Below, in pieces: positions 11,665 through 24,300 of a stretch of 64,000 nt of DNA. The notes below the pieces were generated by a model. The model did no database searches and had not been told where the DNA came from. It was given only the letters and a program-made list of their open reading frames with translations. The DNA is from Thecaphora thlaspeos. Its lineage: Eukaryota; Basidiomycota; Ustilaginomycetes; Urocystidales; Glomosporiaceae. Position 1 is the first letter of the stretch, and each line of letters begins with the position of its first letter. Position numbers and translations under genes: made by a program. The stretch covers positions 682,001 to 746,000 of the forward strand of contig UWYS01000014.1 in assembly GCA_900291925.1 (NCBI GenBank). The letters are read 5' to 3'.

Positions 11665-12330
11665 GGCGGGAGTTGGTGGGGGTGTATGCGAGTCGAAGCT
11701 TTGAGGATATGGCAAGATACCTTCTGTGAGGTCCAGAGAGGGTCGACGGGGTGCGATGGAGAGCGGTATGCGGTGATTGAGGCAGGGGCGAGGCAGGGCA
11801 GGTGGTGGCCGTCGCGGTGGTGGTGGTGGTCGTGATGATGGTGGAGAAAGCAAGGAGAGCGGGGAGAGCGACGCCAAAAAATTTCAACGGACCCAGCTTC
11901 GAGGAGGGGTTTTCGATGTTCCGTCTTCCGAGGACTGGTGCGCCTGGCGGCAAGTAAAAATAAATAACAAATCAATAAATGTCCATTTTTCGCGGCCCAG
12001 TGACGAGTGAGCGTGGACGAGCAGGCGGCCTTTTGAGAAGAAAATTTGGTCTGCTGGACCCCTGCCGCACATTCTCAGCCACAGCCCTACTCCCTCCCCC
12101 CCACCACTCCACCACCATCGTCGCATCGCCGCCGACGACAAACCACCACAAGCAGCACCAGCAGCGGCCAACGCGACAGCAGCCATAACTACAGCCCATC
12201 TTTTCTCTCATTCTCGCCGCTCCTCTTCTCGAGCAACGCACGACACGCCCCACGACTCACCGCAAGTGCAACCCCGTCGCTCGACCAACCCCCTTTGACT
12301 TCCCATATTGCATCGGGCCCCTTGCCCACC
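11665..12330. promoter_or_regulatory. Shared divergent promoter of RPA12 and MDN1
   Basis: 666 bp between two divergent start codons of ribosome-biogenesis genes. It contains AAAAAATTT at 11875-11884 and AAAATTT at 12041-12047, both resembling the RRPE core (AAAAWTTT) known from yeast ribosome-biogenesis promoters. I found no clear PAC (GATGAG) site. The MDN1 side, 12.06-12.3 kb, is CT/CA-rich like other leaders here. The arrangement is seen directly; co-regulation is inferred. Confidence 0.5.
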
Positions 12331-15300
12331 ATGGCCGTCGCCCCTTCGCCGTGGCGCTCGGCCCTCGACATCAACCTCGTCGCCGCTACAGAGGCCCTCG
12401 TCGAAACCCTCGCCTCCATCTCCTCCTCGCCCGCAGCCTCCCCATCCCATCCCGCCATCCTACAGGCAATCCAGCATAGCATCGCTTCCATCAAGCATTC
12501 TGCCACCGCACACTCCGGCCTCCCTTACACCCTCCTGCTCGACCAGATCTCCCAGCTCCTCCTCCTCTCCCCGAACCACGCGCACCGCACCGCCGTACAG
12601 CTCAGGCCTCTGCTCATCGACCTAGCAGCTCGCCTTCTACCCACAACATTCGACGCGCACACGCTTGCCTGGCACCAGCAATCCACGCGCACTACCTTCT
12701 CCGCCCTCGCAAGGCTCGTCGGCCCCTTTGAAGAACTCTACGAGTAGGTCTTAGTTAAAGCCGCGGCCAGCCAGTCAGCCAGCCAGCAACCCTCTGCGGC
12801 CTCGTCTCGACTGCAGGCCACAGCACGCTGACTTTTGTCTGTACCTGCCCTCTTTCACCACCCCCTCTCCCTCTACTACCTGCTCACCCCTTCAGCCTGC
12901 TCTTCGCCTTCCTCTCCCAGCCGAGTCTGGCGGGCGGTCCCTTCCTGAGCGTCGCGCCCTGGCAGCAGGAGCGAGAGCAGCTCGACGAGGTCCTTCTTGC
13001 CACCTGGCGCCTACTCAGTTCCTCGGCCGTGACGCTGGACCACCTCCCACAGCCATGGCCCTCCGAGTCGATGCATGCCATATTCTCTGTGGCATCGTCC
13101 AGCGACGCTGCCTTCGGCACGCGCCTCCTTGCTCTCGAAGTTTTCGCACTGCAGGAGCGGCTTGGTCAGGCGACCAAGCTCGAGCTCCAGCAGCGCTGGA
13201 TCGGCCAGCCATCTGCCATCGCGCCAGAGGAAAGCCAAGGTCACAGCCAGGGCCAGACGGGGGCCATTGCCGGTGTCGACGCTGTGATTGCCTCGGAAGA
13301 GCCTAGCCAGACAATCGACGCATGGATCCTGGAACAGGAGGAGCGGCGGCGGATCGCCGGCCTGCGCGATGCCTGCCGCGCCACGTCAATACCTTTCCTC
13401 TCCTCGGCATCGTCCGACGAAGGCGGCGACCGGCTCGAGGTAGAAGCCGCCGAGACCGACGTACAACGAATGGACATCGATGTCGATGTCGCCTCGCAGA
13501 TGTACCCCGCGCTCCAGTCGCACGACCTCTGCTCGCTCGTTTGCGAAGTTGGCGGCGTCCTTCTGCTCCGCTCCGGCCCCAGCTCCGCCGGCCCATCAGC
13601 GCTCTCTGCGGCCGGCGGCACGGCTTCCTCGATCCTCTCTTCCCCCTCCCATTCCTCCGCCTCCTCGTCCTCGTTCGTCGAAACGCCGAGCTGCAAGCCG
13701 GCGCTCGCCGAGCTCGGCCTTGGACTCTCCGCGCGGCTGCCCATCCTCCTGTCCGGACCGCCGTCGAGCGGCAAGACGGAGCTGATCTCCCACATCGCCA
13801 GCTTGCTAAGCCCCGGCTCCACGGCGGCCGATGCCTCAAAGACTAATGTCCTCATCATCCAGCTCGGAGACCAGTCTGGCGTCGACGCCAAGCAGCTGCT
13901 CGGCTCCTTTGTCTCAAGCCCGACCAAGCCGGGCACTTTTGAGTGGTCCGAGGGTGCGCTGACGCGAGCCGTCCGGATGGGTATGTGGGTCGTGCTCGAG
14001 GATATCGACAAGTCCGGAAGCGAAGTGCTCAGCACCGTCGGCAGGCTGGTTGAGCAGCTGGGCCCCACCAAGCCGGTCGGAACCCGACCCAGCATCGACC
14101 TCGGCAGCCGTGGAAAGGTCGTCGCCGGCCAAGGCTTTGCGCTGTTTGCAACGCGGTCGACGCCGGCCACGGCCTCTTCAGCAGCCCCCAAAGCCCTAGC
14201 CTCGTCCGCGGCCGCGACGCCCAAGCCTACGTTCCTCGGCAGCGAGCATTGGGCCGAGGTGGAGCTGCGCTCGCCGACGCGCGACGACGTCGAGCGCATC
14301 CTGAGCCGTAGCTTCGCCAAGCTGTCCGCCGCGGCCGACGGCGGCTTCCTTCAGCGCCTCATCAGCACCTGGGACAAGGTCCGCAGTGCGACCATCGGCG
14401 CGGGCGCGGGAGGCCGATCCTCACCGAACGCCTCCGCCGCCGCTGCCTTCAAGTCCAAGCAGCACGAGGTTGCGGCCGGCGCGCTCCGTACCGCTACGCT
14501 GCGCGACCTGATCAAGTGGTGCCGTAGGGTCGAGAACCTGCTCAAGAGCAGCAAGGCGGCCACGTCGGACCCCTTTGCCATCCCGCAGCAGCAGGAGGAT
14601 GTTTTTATCGAGGCGTGCGACGTTTTCCTCGGCGCGCTGCCCTCGTCGGCCGCCAACCTCGCGCCCGGCACCGTGCTCTTGCAGCAGTCGACCGCATCAG
14701 CTGGCAAGGCGGTCGACCGGTACAGTGCTCTGGTCGAGCTCCTTGCCGAGGAGCTGGGTCTTAGCAGCGAGCGCGCGTGGTGGTCGCTGCGCGGCAGGAC
14801 GCCGGAGCTGTCGCTGCAGACTCCCGACGGCGGCGACGGCGGCCACATGCGGCCCTCGATGCTGCGTGTCGGACGGTGCCAGCTGCCGCGGAAGGCGCGC
14901 TCCTCGCACTCGCGCGCCCAGCCGATCAACCGCAAGTTTGCGCTGACCAAGCCGACGCTGGCTCTGCTCGAGCGCCTGGCGGTCTCGACGGCGCTGAGCG
15001 AGCCTGTCCTGCTGGTGGGCGAGACCGGCACTGGCAAGACGACAGTCGTCCAGCACCTCGCCTCGCTGCTCGGACGCTCGATGGTCGCGCTCAATCTGAG
15101 CCAGCAGACCGAGAGCGGCGATCTCCTTGGCGCCTTCAAGCCACTCGACCCCAAGCTGCCGGCCACCGAGGTCCACGATCGCTGGACGCAGCTCTTTGCC
15201 AGGACCTTCTCGTCGCGCCGCAACGCGCGCTTCGTCGAGGCTGAGCGCAAGGCCTTCCTCGGTGGCAAGTGGGCCAGGCTGGCCGGCCTCTGGCGCGAGT

Positions 15301-18300
15301 CGGCCAAGATGGCCTCGCAGCGCAAGCGGGCTTCGGCAGCCCCGCCCGCTTCCAACGGGACGACGACAACGACGGCGAATGCCGAGGAGGCCAACGGATC
15401 TGCGGATGCTGCCGGCGCCGCCGCATCGCGGAAAAAGAGGCGGACCGAGAACGGCTCGGCCGAAGGGTCGCCCGCCCGTCTCGACGATGCCGAGGCCGAT
15501 GCCCGGCTCGACGTCGAGTGGCAGCGACTCGACCAGCTGGCGCGCGATTTTGGCATGCAACACGGATCCAAGAAGCGCAACCTCGTCTTCTCGTTCGTCG
15601 AGGGACCCTTGATCCGCGCGCTGCGCCAGGGTGACTGGGTGCTGCTCGACGAGATCAACCTGGCGGCCGCCGAGACGCTCGACTGCCTCTCGGGTCTGCT
15701 CCAGTCGCCTAGCTCGAGCATCACGCTGACCGAGCGCGGCGACCTCGAGCCGGTCCCGCGCCACCCGGACTTTCGCCTGTTCGCCTGCATGAATCCGGCC
15801 ACCGATGTTGGCAAGAAGGAGCTGCCGTGCGGCCTCCGCTCGCGCTTCACCGAGCTCTATGTCCCCAGCCCGGATTCTGACCGCGATGCGCTCGTCGCCA
15901 TCGTGGAAAAATACATCGGCGAGCACGCCGTGGGCGACCGCGGCGTTGTGATGGACGTGGCTGAGTGCTACGCCGAGATCCGCAGGATGGCGCAGCGGCA
16001 CGAACTCGCCGACGGCGCCAACCAGCGCCCGCACTATTCCATCCGCACGCTGGCGCGCGCCCTGACCTTTGCCACCGACATCGCCCCGACGTTCGGCCTC
16101 CGCCGCGGTCTGTGGGAAGGCTTCGTGATGGCTTTCACGCTGCTGCTCGACAACAAGAGCGCACAGGCGACGCGCGAGGTCATCGAGCGCAACATTCTCG
16201 CCAAGGCCAAGAACGCGCGGGCGATCGCGACCTTTACGCCGCTCGCGCCGCCCGGCGCCGACGACGGCAAGTTTGTCCAGGTGGGGCCCTTCTGGCTCGA
16301 GACGGGCCCGCTGCCCCTCGACACGGCCGAGGACTACGTCCTGACCGCCTCGGTCCAGGTCAAGCTGGTCGGCCTGTCGCGAGCCGCCTTGACGCGGCGC
16401 TTCCCCGTGCTGATCCAGGGCCCCACCTCGGCGGGCAAGACGAGCGCGGTCGAGTACCTGGCGCGCCGCACCGGCCACCGCTTCGTCCGGATCAACAACC
16501 ACGAGCACACCGACATCCAGGAGTACCTCGGCTCGTACGCGTCGGACCCGGACACCGGCCGGCTCGCCTTCCACGAAGGCCTATTGGTCAAGGCGCTGCG
16601 CCGCGGTGATTGGATCGTGCTCGACGAGCTTAATCTCGCGCCGACCGACGTGCTCGAGGCGCTTAACCGCCTGCTCGACGACAACCGCGAGCTCGTCATC
16701 CCCGAGACGGGCGAGGTCGTCCGGCCGCACCCGCACTTTATGCTGTTCGCGACACAGAACCCGCCCGGGCTCTACGCCGGCAGGAAGGTGCTGAGCCGCG
16801 CCTTCCGCAACCGCTTCCTCGAGCTCCACTTCGACGACGTTCCCAAGGCCGAGCTTGAGACGATTCTGACCAACCGCTGTGCGATCGCACCATCGTACGC
16901 GAGCCGGATTGTCGGCGTGTTCGAGGAGCTGCAGAAGCGACGCCAGGCGGGGCGCGTCTTTGAGACCAAGCAGGAGTTCGTCACTCTTCGAGACCTGTTC
17001 CGATGGGGGATGCGAGAGGCCGTTGGCTATCAGCAGCTGGCCGAGAACGGCTACATGCTGATCGCCGAGCGCGCCCGGCGCAGCGACGACCGCGCCACCG
17101 TCAGGGAGGTGATCGAGAGCATCATGCGCGTCAAGATCGACACGGCGGCCATCTACGACCTCCACGGCGAGGGTCGCCGCAGCATTGCCGCTCGGATCAG
17201 CCCAGTCGTCACCGACTCGATGATAGCGGCCGTCGACGACTCGAAGATCGTCTGGACCGACGCGGTCCAGCGCCTCCTCTGCCTCGTCGCGACCGCGCTT
17301 CGCTACAACGAGCCGGTGCTCCTCGTCGGCGAGACGGGCGCTGGAAAGACGTCGGTCTGCGAAGTTCTTGTCCAGGCGTTTGGACGCCAGCTGCATAGCG
17401 TCAACTGCCACCAGAACACTGACACGGCCGACCTGCTCGGTGGGCAGCGGCCCCTTCGCAACCGCCCCGCCCTCCAGGCTGAGGCCAAGCTGGCTGCACT
17501 CGAGGTACTTGGGCGCGTCGGGGCTGTCCACGCCCTGACCGCTGAGAGTCTCCCGGAGGAGTTTGCTGCCCTTCTCTCGGGGCTGCTTTCCCGGTGGCCG
17601 GCGCCAGAGCCCGTTCCGGCCACGGCAGGAGAGAATGATGAATCGGCCGCCGCTGCCGCCGTCTCCGCCGCTGCGGCGCAGCTCAAGGGCGACGTCGCCA
17701 AGGCGCTGCAGAGGATCAATCAGTCGACCGCGCTGTTCGAGTGGCACGACGGTCCACTGGTCCACGCGATGCAGGCGGGCGACCACCTGCTTCTCGACGA
17801 GATCTCGCTTGCCGACGACAGCGTGCTCGAGCGCCTCAACAGTGTGCTCGAGCCGGGCCGGACGCTGGTGTTGGCCGAGCGGAGCACCTCCTCTTCCCCG
17901 AGCGCCATCAAGGACGGCTCCGACATCTCGGCCGCCGAGATACGCGGCGCCGACGGCTTCCAAGTGCTTGCGACCATGAACCCGGGCGGCGATTACGGCA
18001 AAAAGGAACTCTCGCCCGCGCTGCGCAACCGCTTCACCGAGATCTGGGTCCCGCACATCGACGTGCGCGCTGACCTGGTCCGAATCGTCTCAGCCCAGTG
18101 GAAGGACGCGCGGCTCAACGTCTGGACCGAGCCGCTGCTCGATTTTGCCGACTGGTTTGTCCACCAGGTCGGCGGCATCGACCAGGCCAACATCGGCCTG
18201 CGCGATTTGCTCGGCTGGGCCGCCTTTATGAATCAGACCGTCAGTGGCGGTGGGGAAGGAGCTCTGGAGCCGGCGCTTGCGTTCGCGCACGGAGCCTCGC

Positions 18301-21300
18301 TGACCATCATCGATGGCCTCGGCGCGCTGCCTGCGACCGCGGCGATGTCGGCCCACGGGCTGCGCGACCTGCGCGCCCGTTGCTTTGCCAAGGTGGCTGC
18401 GATGATCGCGCCGGCCCAGTTCGAGCCCTCCTCGCCGGCCATGTTCGAGGTCACGCAGACGGCGAACCGCTTCAGCGTTGGGCCGTTCTCCGTCGAGATG
18501 GGCTCGCCTGCCGTTACGGCCGCTGCTGCAGCCGACGAGCCGACGACGTCGTTCAGCTTCGGTGCCCCAACGTCGGCGTCAAACGCGATGCGGGTGTTGC
18601 GCGCGTCTGCCGTGCCCAACAAGGCGCTGCTGCTCGAGGGCAGTCCGGGCGCTGGCAAGACGAGTCTGATCAGCGCGCTCGCCCGGGCGACCAACAACCC
18701 TCTGACGCGCATCAACCTGTCGGATCAGACTGAACTGGTCGACCTCTTCGGCGCCGACCTGCCAGTCGAGGGCGGCGGGCCCGGCGAGTTTGCCTGGCGC
18801 GACGCCGCCTTCCTGACGGCGATGCAGAAGGGCGAGTGGGTGCTGCTCGACGAGATGAACCTCGCCTCGCAGACGGTGCTCGAGGGCCTCAACTCGTGCC
18901 TCGACCACCGTGGTACCGTCTTCCTTCCTGAGCTTGGACGGTCCTTCACAAAGCACCCGAAGTTCCGCCTCTTTGCCGCCCAGAACCCGCATCACCAGGG
19001 CGGCGGACGCAAGGGCCTGCCCAAGTCTTTCCTCAACCGCTTCACAAAGGTTCATATCGAGGAGCTGACGCCGGACGACATCTTCCAGATCTGCGCCCAT
19101 CTCTATCCGCGCTTCGACGCGGCCGACCTACGCAAGATGATCGCCTTCAACGCCCGCCTCCACCACGAGACGATGGTCCGCCACAGCTTCGGTCGCGTCG
19201 GCGCGCCGTGGGAGTTTAACCTGCGAGACCTGTTGCGCTGGCTGACGCTGCTCCACGCGCGGCTCGGTCTCAACGTCCGCGGCAGCCCGATCGAGCACCT
19301 CGCCTCGCTCTACGTGCTCCGCTTCCGCACCGCGGCCGACCGCAGGGCCGCGCGCCACCTCTACGCCGACGTGTTTGGCAGAACAGCTGCCCTGCCGACT
19401 GGCGTTGACAACGACGACGATGCTGCCAAGCCTTGGCCTAGCGTGACGCCGCGCTTCGTCCAGTTCGGTCATGCGCTACTCGAACGCGGCCCGACGCGCG
19501 TCGACGCCTCGACCAACCTGGCGCTTCTCCAGCACCAGCTACCCACGCTCGAGGCGCTGGCGGACTGCGTCCAGATGAGCTGGCTCGGCATCCTCACGGG
19601 GTCTAGCGGCGTCGGAAAGACGAGCGTCGTCCGTCTCCTTGCGCAGCTGGCCGGCGCGCGGCTCGAGCATTTCAGCATGAGCTCCGGCACTGACACCATG
19701 GACCTGCTCGGCACGTTCGAGCAGTTCGACCCGCAGTCGCAGCTACGCGAGGCGCTGGTTCAGGTGCGCCTGCAGTTGGAGCGCGCGATCGAGCGCTGCG
19801 GCTCGACGACGTCGGATGACTATGGCCGTCTCTCGTCGAGCGACCGTACCATCCTGACCGAGCTCGACCTGCTCGTCGCGCGCAAGGACCACACCGTTGA
19901 CCACGCCACGCTGCTTGCAGCGATGGAGACGCTGGCGGCACATCCGCTCACCCTGGAGGACGTCAACGCGCAGCGAGCCGTCGCCTTCGCCAAGCAGTGC
20001 ATCGCCGAGAGCCAGCAGCAGCAGCACGCGGCCTTGTCCGCCGCCGATAGCAGCGGGACCGGCAGCAGCGGAGCCAGCTCGGGACGCTTCGAGTGGACTG
20101 ACGGGCCCTTGCTCCGCGCCCTCAAGGAAGGCCACTGGCTGCTGCTCGACAACGCCAACCTCTGCTCGGCCTCGGTCCTGGACCGGTTGAACTCGCTCTT
20201 CGAGATCGACGGCCAGCTCGTCATAAGCGAGCGCGGCGTCGTCGAGGGTGAAGTCCTCGTGATCCGCCCACACCCGAACTTCCGCGTCTTCATGGCGCTC
20301 GACACGCGCCATGGCGAACTGTCGCGCGCGATGAGGAACCGTGGCATTGAAATCTACATGGTGCCTTCGCCCGCCCCAAAGGACGCCGGCGCCGCTGCAG
20401 GGGATGACGAGGACCTTGACCGCCTCCGACTGTTGGGCTTGGCTCGTGCCGCCGATGGACTGCAGTCGCGATCGGCATCGCGCGGCGCCCATGGCAAGTA
20501 CGACGTTTCGCTCATGAGCGCCACCATGGCGTCGCAGGCCGCACGACGTGGGATGGTCTCGATCGCCGCAGATCAGGAGGCGGCGGAGTGTGGAGTTGCG
20601 GCCCGTGGTGCCGCTTCCGAGGCGGACGAGGCGGACGAAGCGAAGTGCATGGCCAACTGGGTAGCTTCGTCGCTCGTCCTGCGCAACTCGACGCTGGCAG
20701 CGAGCATCGTCAGCGTTGCCTTCCTCGTTGATGGCAGCAGCGGCAGCAGCACCGCCGCGGTCGATGCCGCGTGCGACTCCTACCTGCTGCGATCCTCGAG
20801 CCCCGCGACCATGGCCCTGATGACCCACTTGCTCGCCGCACGCGGCCGCGACGGCCTCCTGCAGCAGGAGCAGCAGTTGCTGCTGGCCCTGCAGGTCTGG
20901 TCGAGCGCCGACAATGTGGCGCAGATGGTCGAGCAGCGCTCCAGGTTGCTGGCGGAAAGCGACAAGTTCCCGGTGCCCGCTGGCTTCGTCGAGCGTCAGC
21001 CGTTCGACCTCAGGTACAACAGCAACATCTCTGCGCTTCTTAGGCAGGCCGATCACGACGGCGGCGATGCCAAGCTCGAGCTCTACGCGGCCGCCCTGCT
21101 GCAGCAGATCGCCTTGCGCTCCCTCTCGATGACCGCACAGGCGAAGGACGAGCGCTTGCTAACGGTGATGGAGCAGTCGGCTCTAGCCGCGGCCGCCGCC
21201 TCGACCATCGCGACGGACGGCGAGGAGAGCGAAGAGTCGGCCATCCGGCAGGTCTTCCCGCTCTCTGCAATCATCGCCCAGGCGGCGCAGGAGTGGTCGA

Positions 21301-24300
21301 GCACGCCCATCACCCTCGACGCTGCAGCCGTCGGCCACGTCAAGACGCTGCTGCGCACCTGCGGCTTCCTCGAGAAGCTCTGCTCGAGCTCGGACCTCGA
21401 CTACTCGTCGATCCAGGTGCTGGTGCAGATCATGGCCGAGACGATCGCCAAGCTTGAGGCTGCCGGCCTTCAGCCGCAGGTGGCGCTCGGTCGCGCCCTC
21501 GAGCAGCTCGGCGGCAAGATCAATCTGACGTCCGGCTTCGCGATGCAGACGATTTGGACCCTCTGTCTGGCCAAGGCGGCTGACAGTCGCGGAGCTAACC
21601 TGTCGAGGCAGATTGCCGACCTCCTCGCGCGCATTCCTCTTAAGGGGCTGCCCCGCGACGCCGCCATCAATGCGCTCGACATTGCCGCCACACTCACGCT
21701 CGACGGAGCGGCGTGGTCGCAGAAGCAGTCCGAAGAGCTGCTCGACCTCGGACGCAAGACGCTCGCCTCACTCCAGGCGCTGGAGAAGAAGGCGTGGTCG
21801 CAGAGGTCGGAGGATGAGACGGCCTGGGCAGTGAGCGACGAGGACGCACGCGAGGCCCTGGCTGCCTCGGCCATGGACGTCGCCGTCCAGAGCGTCATGC
21901 AGTCGACCCCGGCCGCCGGTGGTGGCAGCGTCAGCAGAGTTGAGATGACTCGGATGAGGTGCTTCGTCGAGATGCTCAAGCAAGGCAACGGTCTGCCGCT
22001 GTCGGCCGCGGTGCCCGTACGTGCAGCCATCTGGTCACTTGAGGCCTCGGCACACGCCCAGACGACCACCGGCGGCAGCGAACCCGACGCCGAGAAGCTC
22101 GATGCGCCCGATGTCGATTGGATTCGCCGCCTGTGGGCCCAGCACGAGAGCCGAGCGGGTGGCTCGCGGCGTCACGCCCAGCACGCCGGCCCTGCCGAGC
22201 TTTACCGACCGATGCTGCTGCGCGCCATTCTCGACTCGCGCTCCGACCGCGTCAGCCTCGAGCGCCGCACCGAGCACGACGCTTCGGCCAGGTGGCTCGC
22301 GCTGTCGGCTTGTGTCTCGACGCCGGCCATCATGCCTTCGCGGCTGGAGCAGGTGCGAGGACTGTTGATTGGGTTCGCCAACCTGGTGAGTAGCGGCTGC
22401 CTTTCACGGCAAACGAAGAAGGTGTAGAGATGATTTTGTTCGTTTACCCTAACGATGATTCCCTTACGTGTCCGCCCCCTCGATGACTGCAGATGTCCAA
22501 CGCTCTGGGACGATCCATTGCGCGCATCGACGGCGTCGCCGTCCAGGCGAACCGGACCGCTGACGCAAGCCTCCAGCGTGTGGCGGCCGAGTTTGCCGCT
22601 CTCGCCGAGACGGATGGCGTCTCCGTCGAGTCCAAGGCAATCGCCGCCGACTGGTCGGCCAGCCTGTCGCAGGTGGCTGGCCTCCCTTCCTTTGGCAGCA
22701 GCAACGGCAGCGGCAGGCGAGGACCCGAGGCGAAGATGGCCACCGGCCAGGGCTGGGTCATCCTGGCCATGTCGGCGCTGCGGCTGTACCTGCCCAATTT
22801 TGCGCTCGATCCCGTCGTGAGGCAGCAGACTCGCGGCGCCTTCAACGCCTTCTGCCGCGACGAGGTGCGCGCCCAATTGGGCGTCGAGACGGCTGTCGAA
22901 AAGGTCGTCACCGGTAGGCCGACCAACGCCGTCGCCCGACAGCTGGCTGAGGAGCTGGCGCAGATCAGCGGCGAGATGGCCAAGGAGTCGACCAAGACGC
23001 TGCCCCGGAGCTCGGACCTTAAGCTCCTGACACAGCTCTACCGCGAAATGCACGCATTCGTCCAGCAGGTGCTGGCCACTTCGAAGCTGGCCGACCTGAT
23101 CAACGCGATTCAGGGCGGCTTCGACCAGCAGGCTGAGGACCGCGAGGTCAGCTTGCAGGCCAGCGTCCTGGGATTTGCACACCGCCTTCGCCAGACGTTC
23201 GCCGCGCTCCACGACCTGATCGCGCCGTTCCTGCTGGTGCTGTCGCAGGTGCAGCTCGGCTTCCGCACCATGGCACAGGCGGCACGGCTGCAGAACCGCA
23301 CCGTCGAGGTCAACCGGCAGTCGAAGGTGCTAGAGGCGCTCGTCACTTTCCCCACGGCGGCCAGCACGGCGGCTTATGGCAAGCTCGAGCTTCCCGTCAA
23401 GCTCAAGACCACGTCGAAGTCGAGCGTGCTGACCGCCCCGCTGCTACTGGCCTCTGTCTCGTCGATCGCGCTCGACGCCGAACGGCTCGGCTCGCAGAGC
23501 GTCCGCCAAGCCGGCACGCTGCGGCGCATCAGCCGCACCTACGACCAGCTCTACCAGCTTTGGACGCTCGACCGCGAGCGCGAGCGGAAGGCCGAAGAAG
23601 CCAGCTCGAGCTTGTACAAGTCGAAGCGCTTCGACCTCGAGATGGCTGCCGACGCCGACGCCGAGGAGCGCGAGTTCCAGGCTCTCTTCCCCGAGTTCAA
23701 CGACGTCCTGGACGAAAACGCGTCCCAGCAGCAGACGGACGAAGGCGATGCAGCCGCGACATCGACAGCAGCGACGACGCTGCTCAAGCCGCCGCACTAC
23801 GCTCAGCTCTACCGCGCCCACATCGCCCTCTTTGGCGATGGCGCGGTCGCCAAGCAGCAGGGGCCCGCGTCCCGCGAAGTATTCTACACCAGCCGCGCCG
23901 AGCTGGTGCGCAGAATCATGCACACGCATTACGCTCAGCTGAGCGAGAAGCTCGATCAAGTCGCCGCCGCCTACCAGGTCGCCGCCGCCACCTCCAGTGT
24001 AGGGGCGCCGCTCGCCTCGCCCGACGCCACCACGACCGGTGGCCGGTTCAATTTCTACCTCGACCCGCGGCCGGACGAAGCGGCCAAGGCGATCCCGATT
24101 GTCGATGGCCTGCGCGCGCGCCTCTCTGCACTGATCGCAGAGTGGCCCGAGCAGATGGTCCTCCAGCACATCCGCGACCGCTGCGACGCGCTGCTCCGCC
24201 TCGACTCGGCGAGCCCGGTGGCCAAGGTGCTGAGCGCGCTCGAGCAGCTGCTGATGCACACAGAGGATTGGGAGGGCTTCGCCAGCTCGCAGACGTCGCT

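Noticed and set aside
11368..11877. 169-codon minus frame spanning the RPA12 start
   Set aside because: Only its MSHAALP piece is real exon 1; the rest is intron or upstream sequence in a Pro/Leu-rich shadow frame.
14697..21056. Long minus-strand frames of 437-625 codons inside MDN1
   Set aside because: Antisense shadows of a GC-rich gene; the plus strand has the AAA+ motifs throughout.
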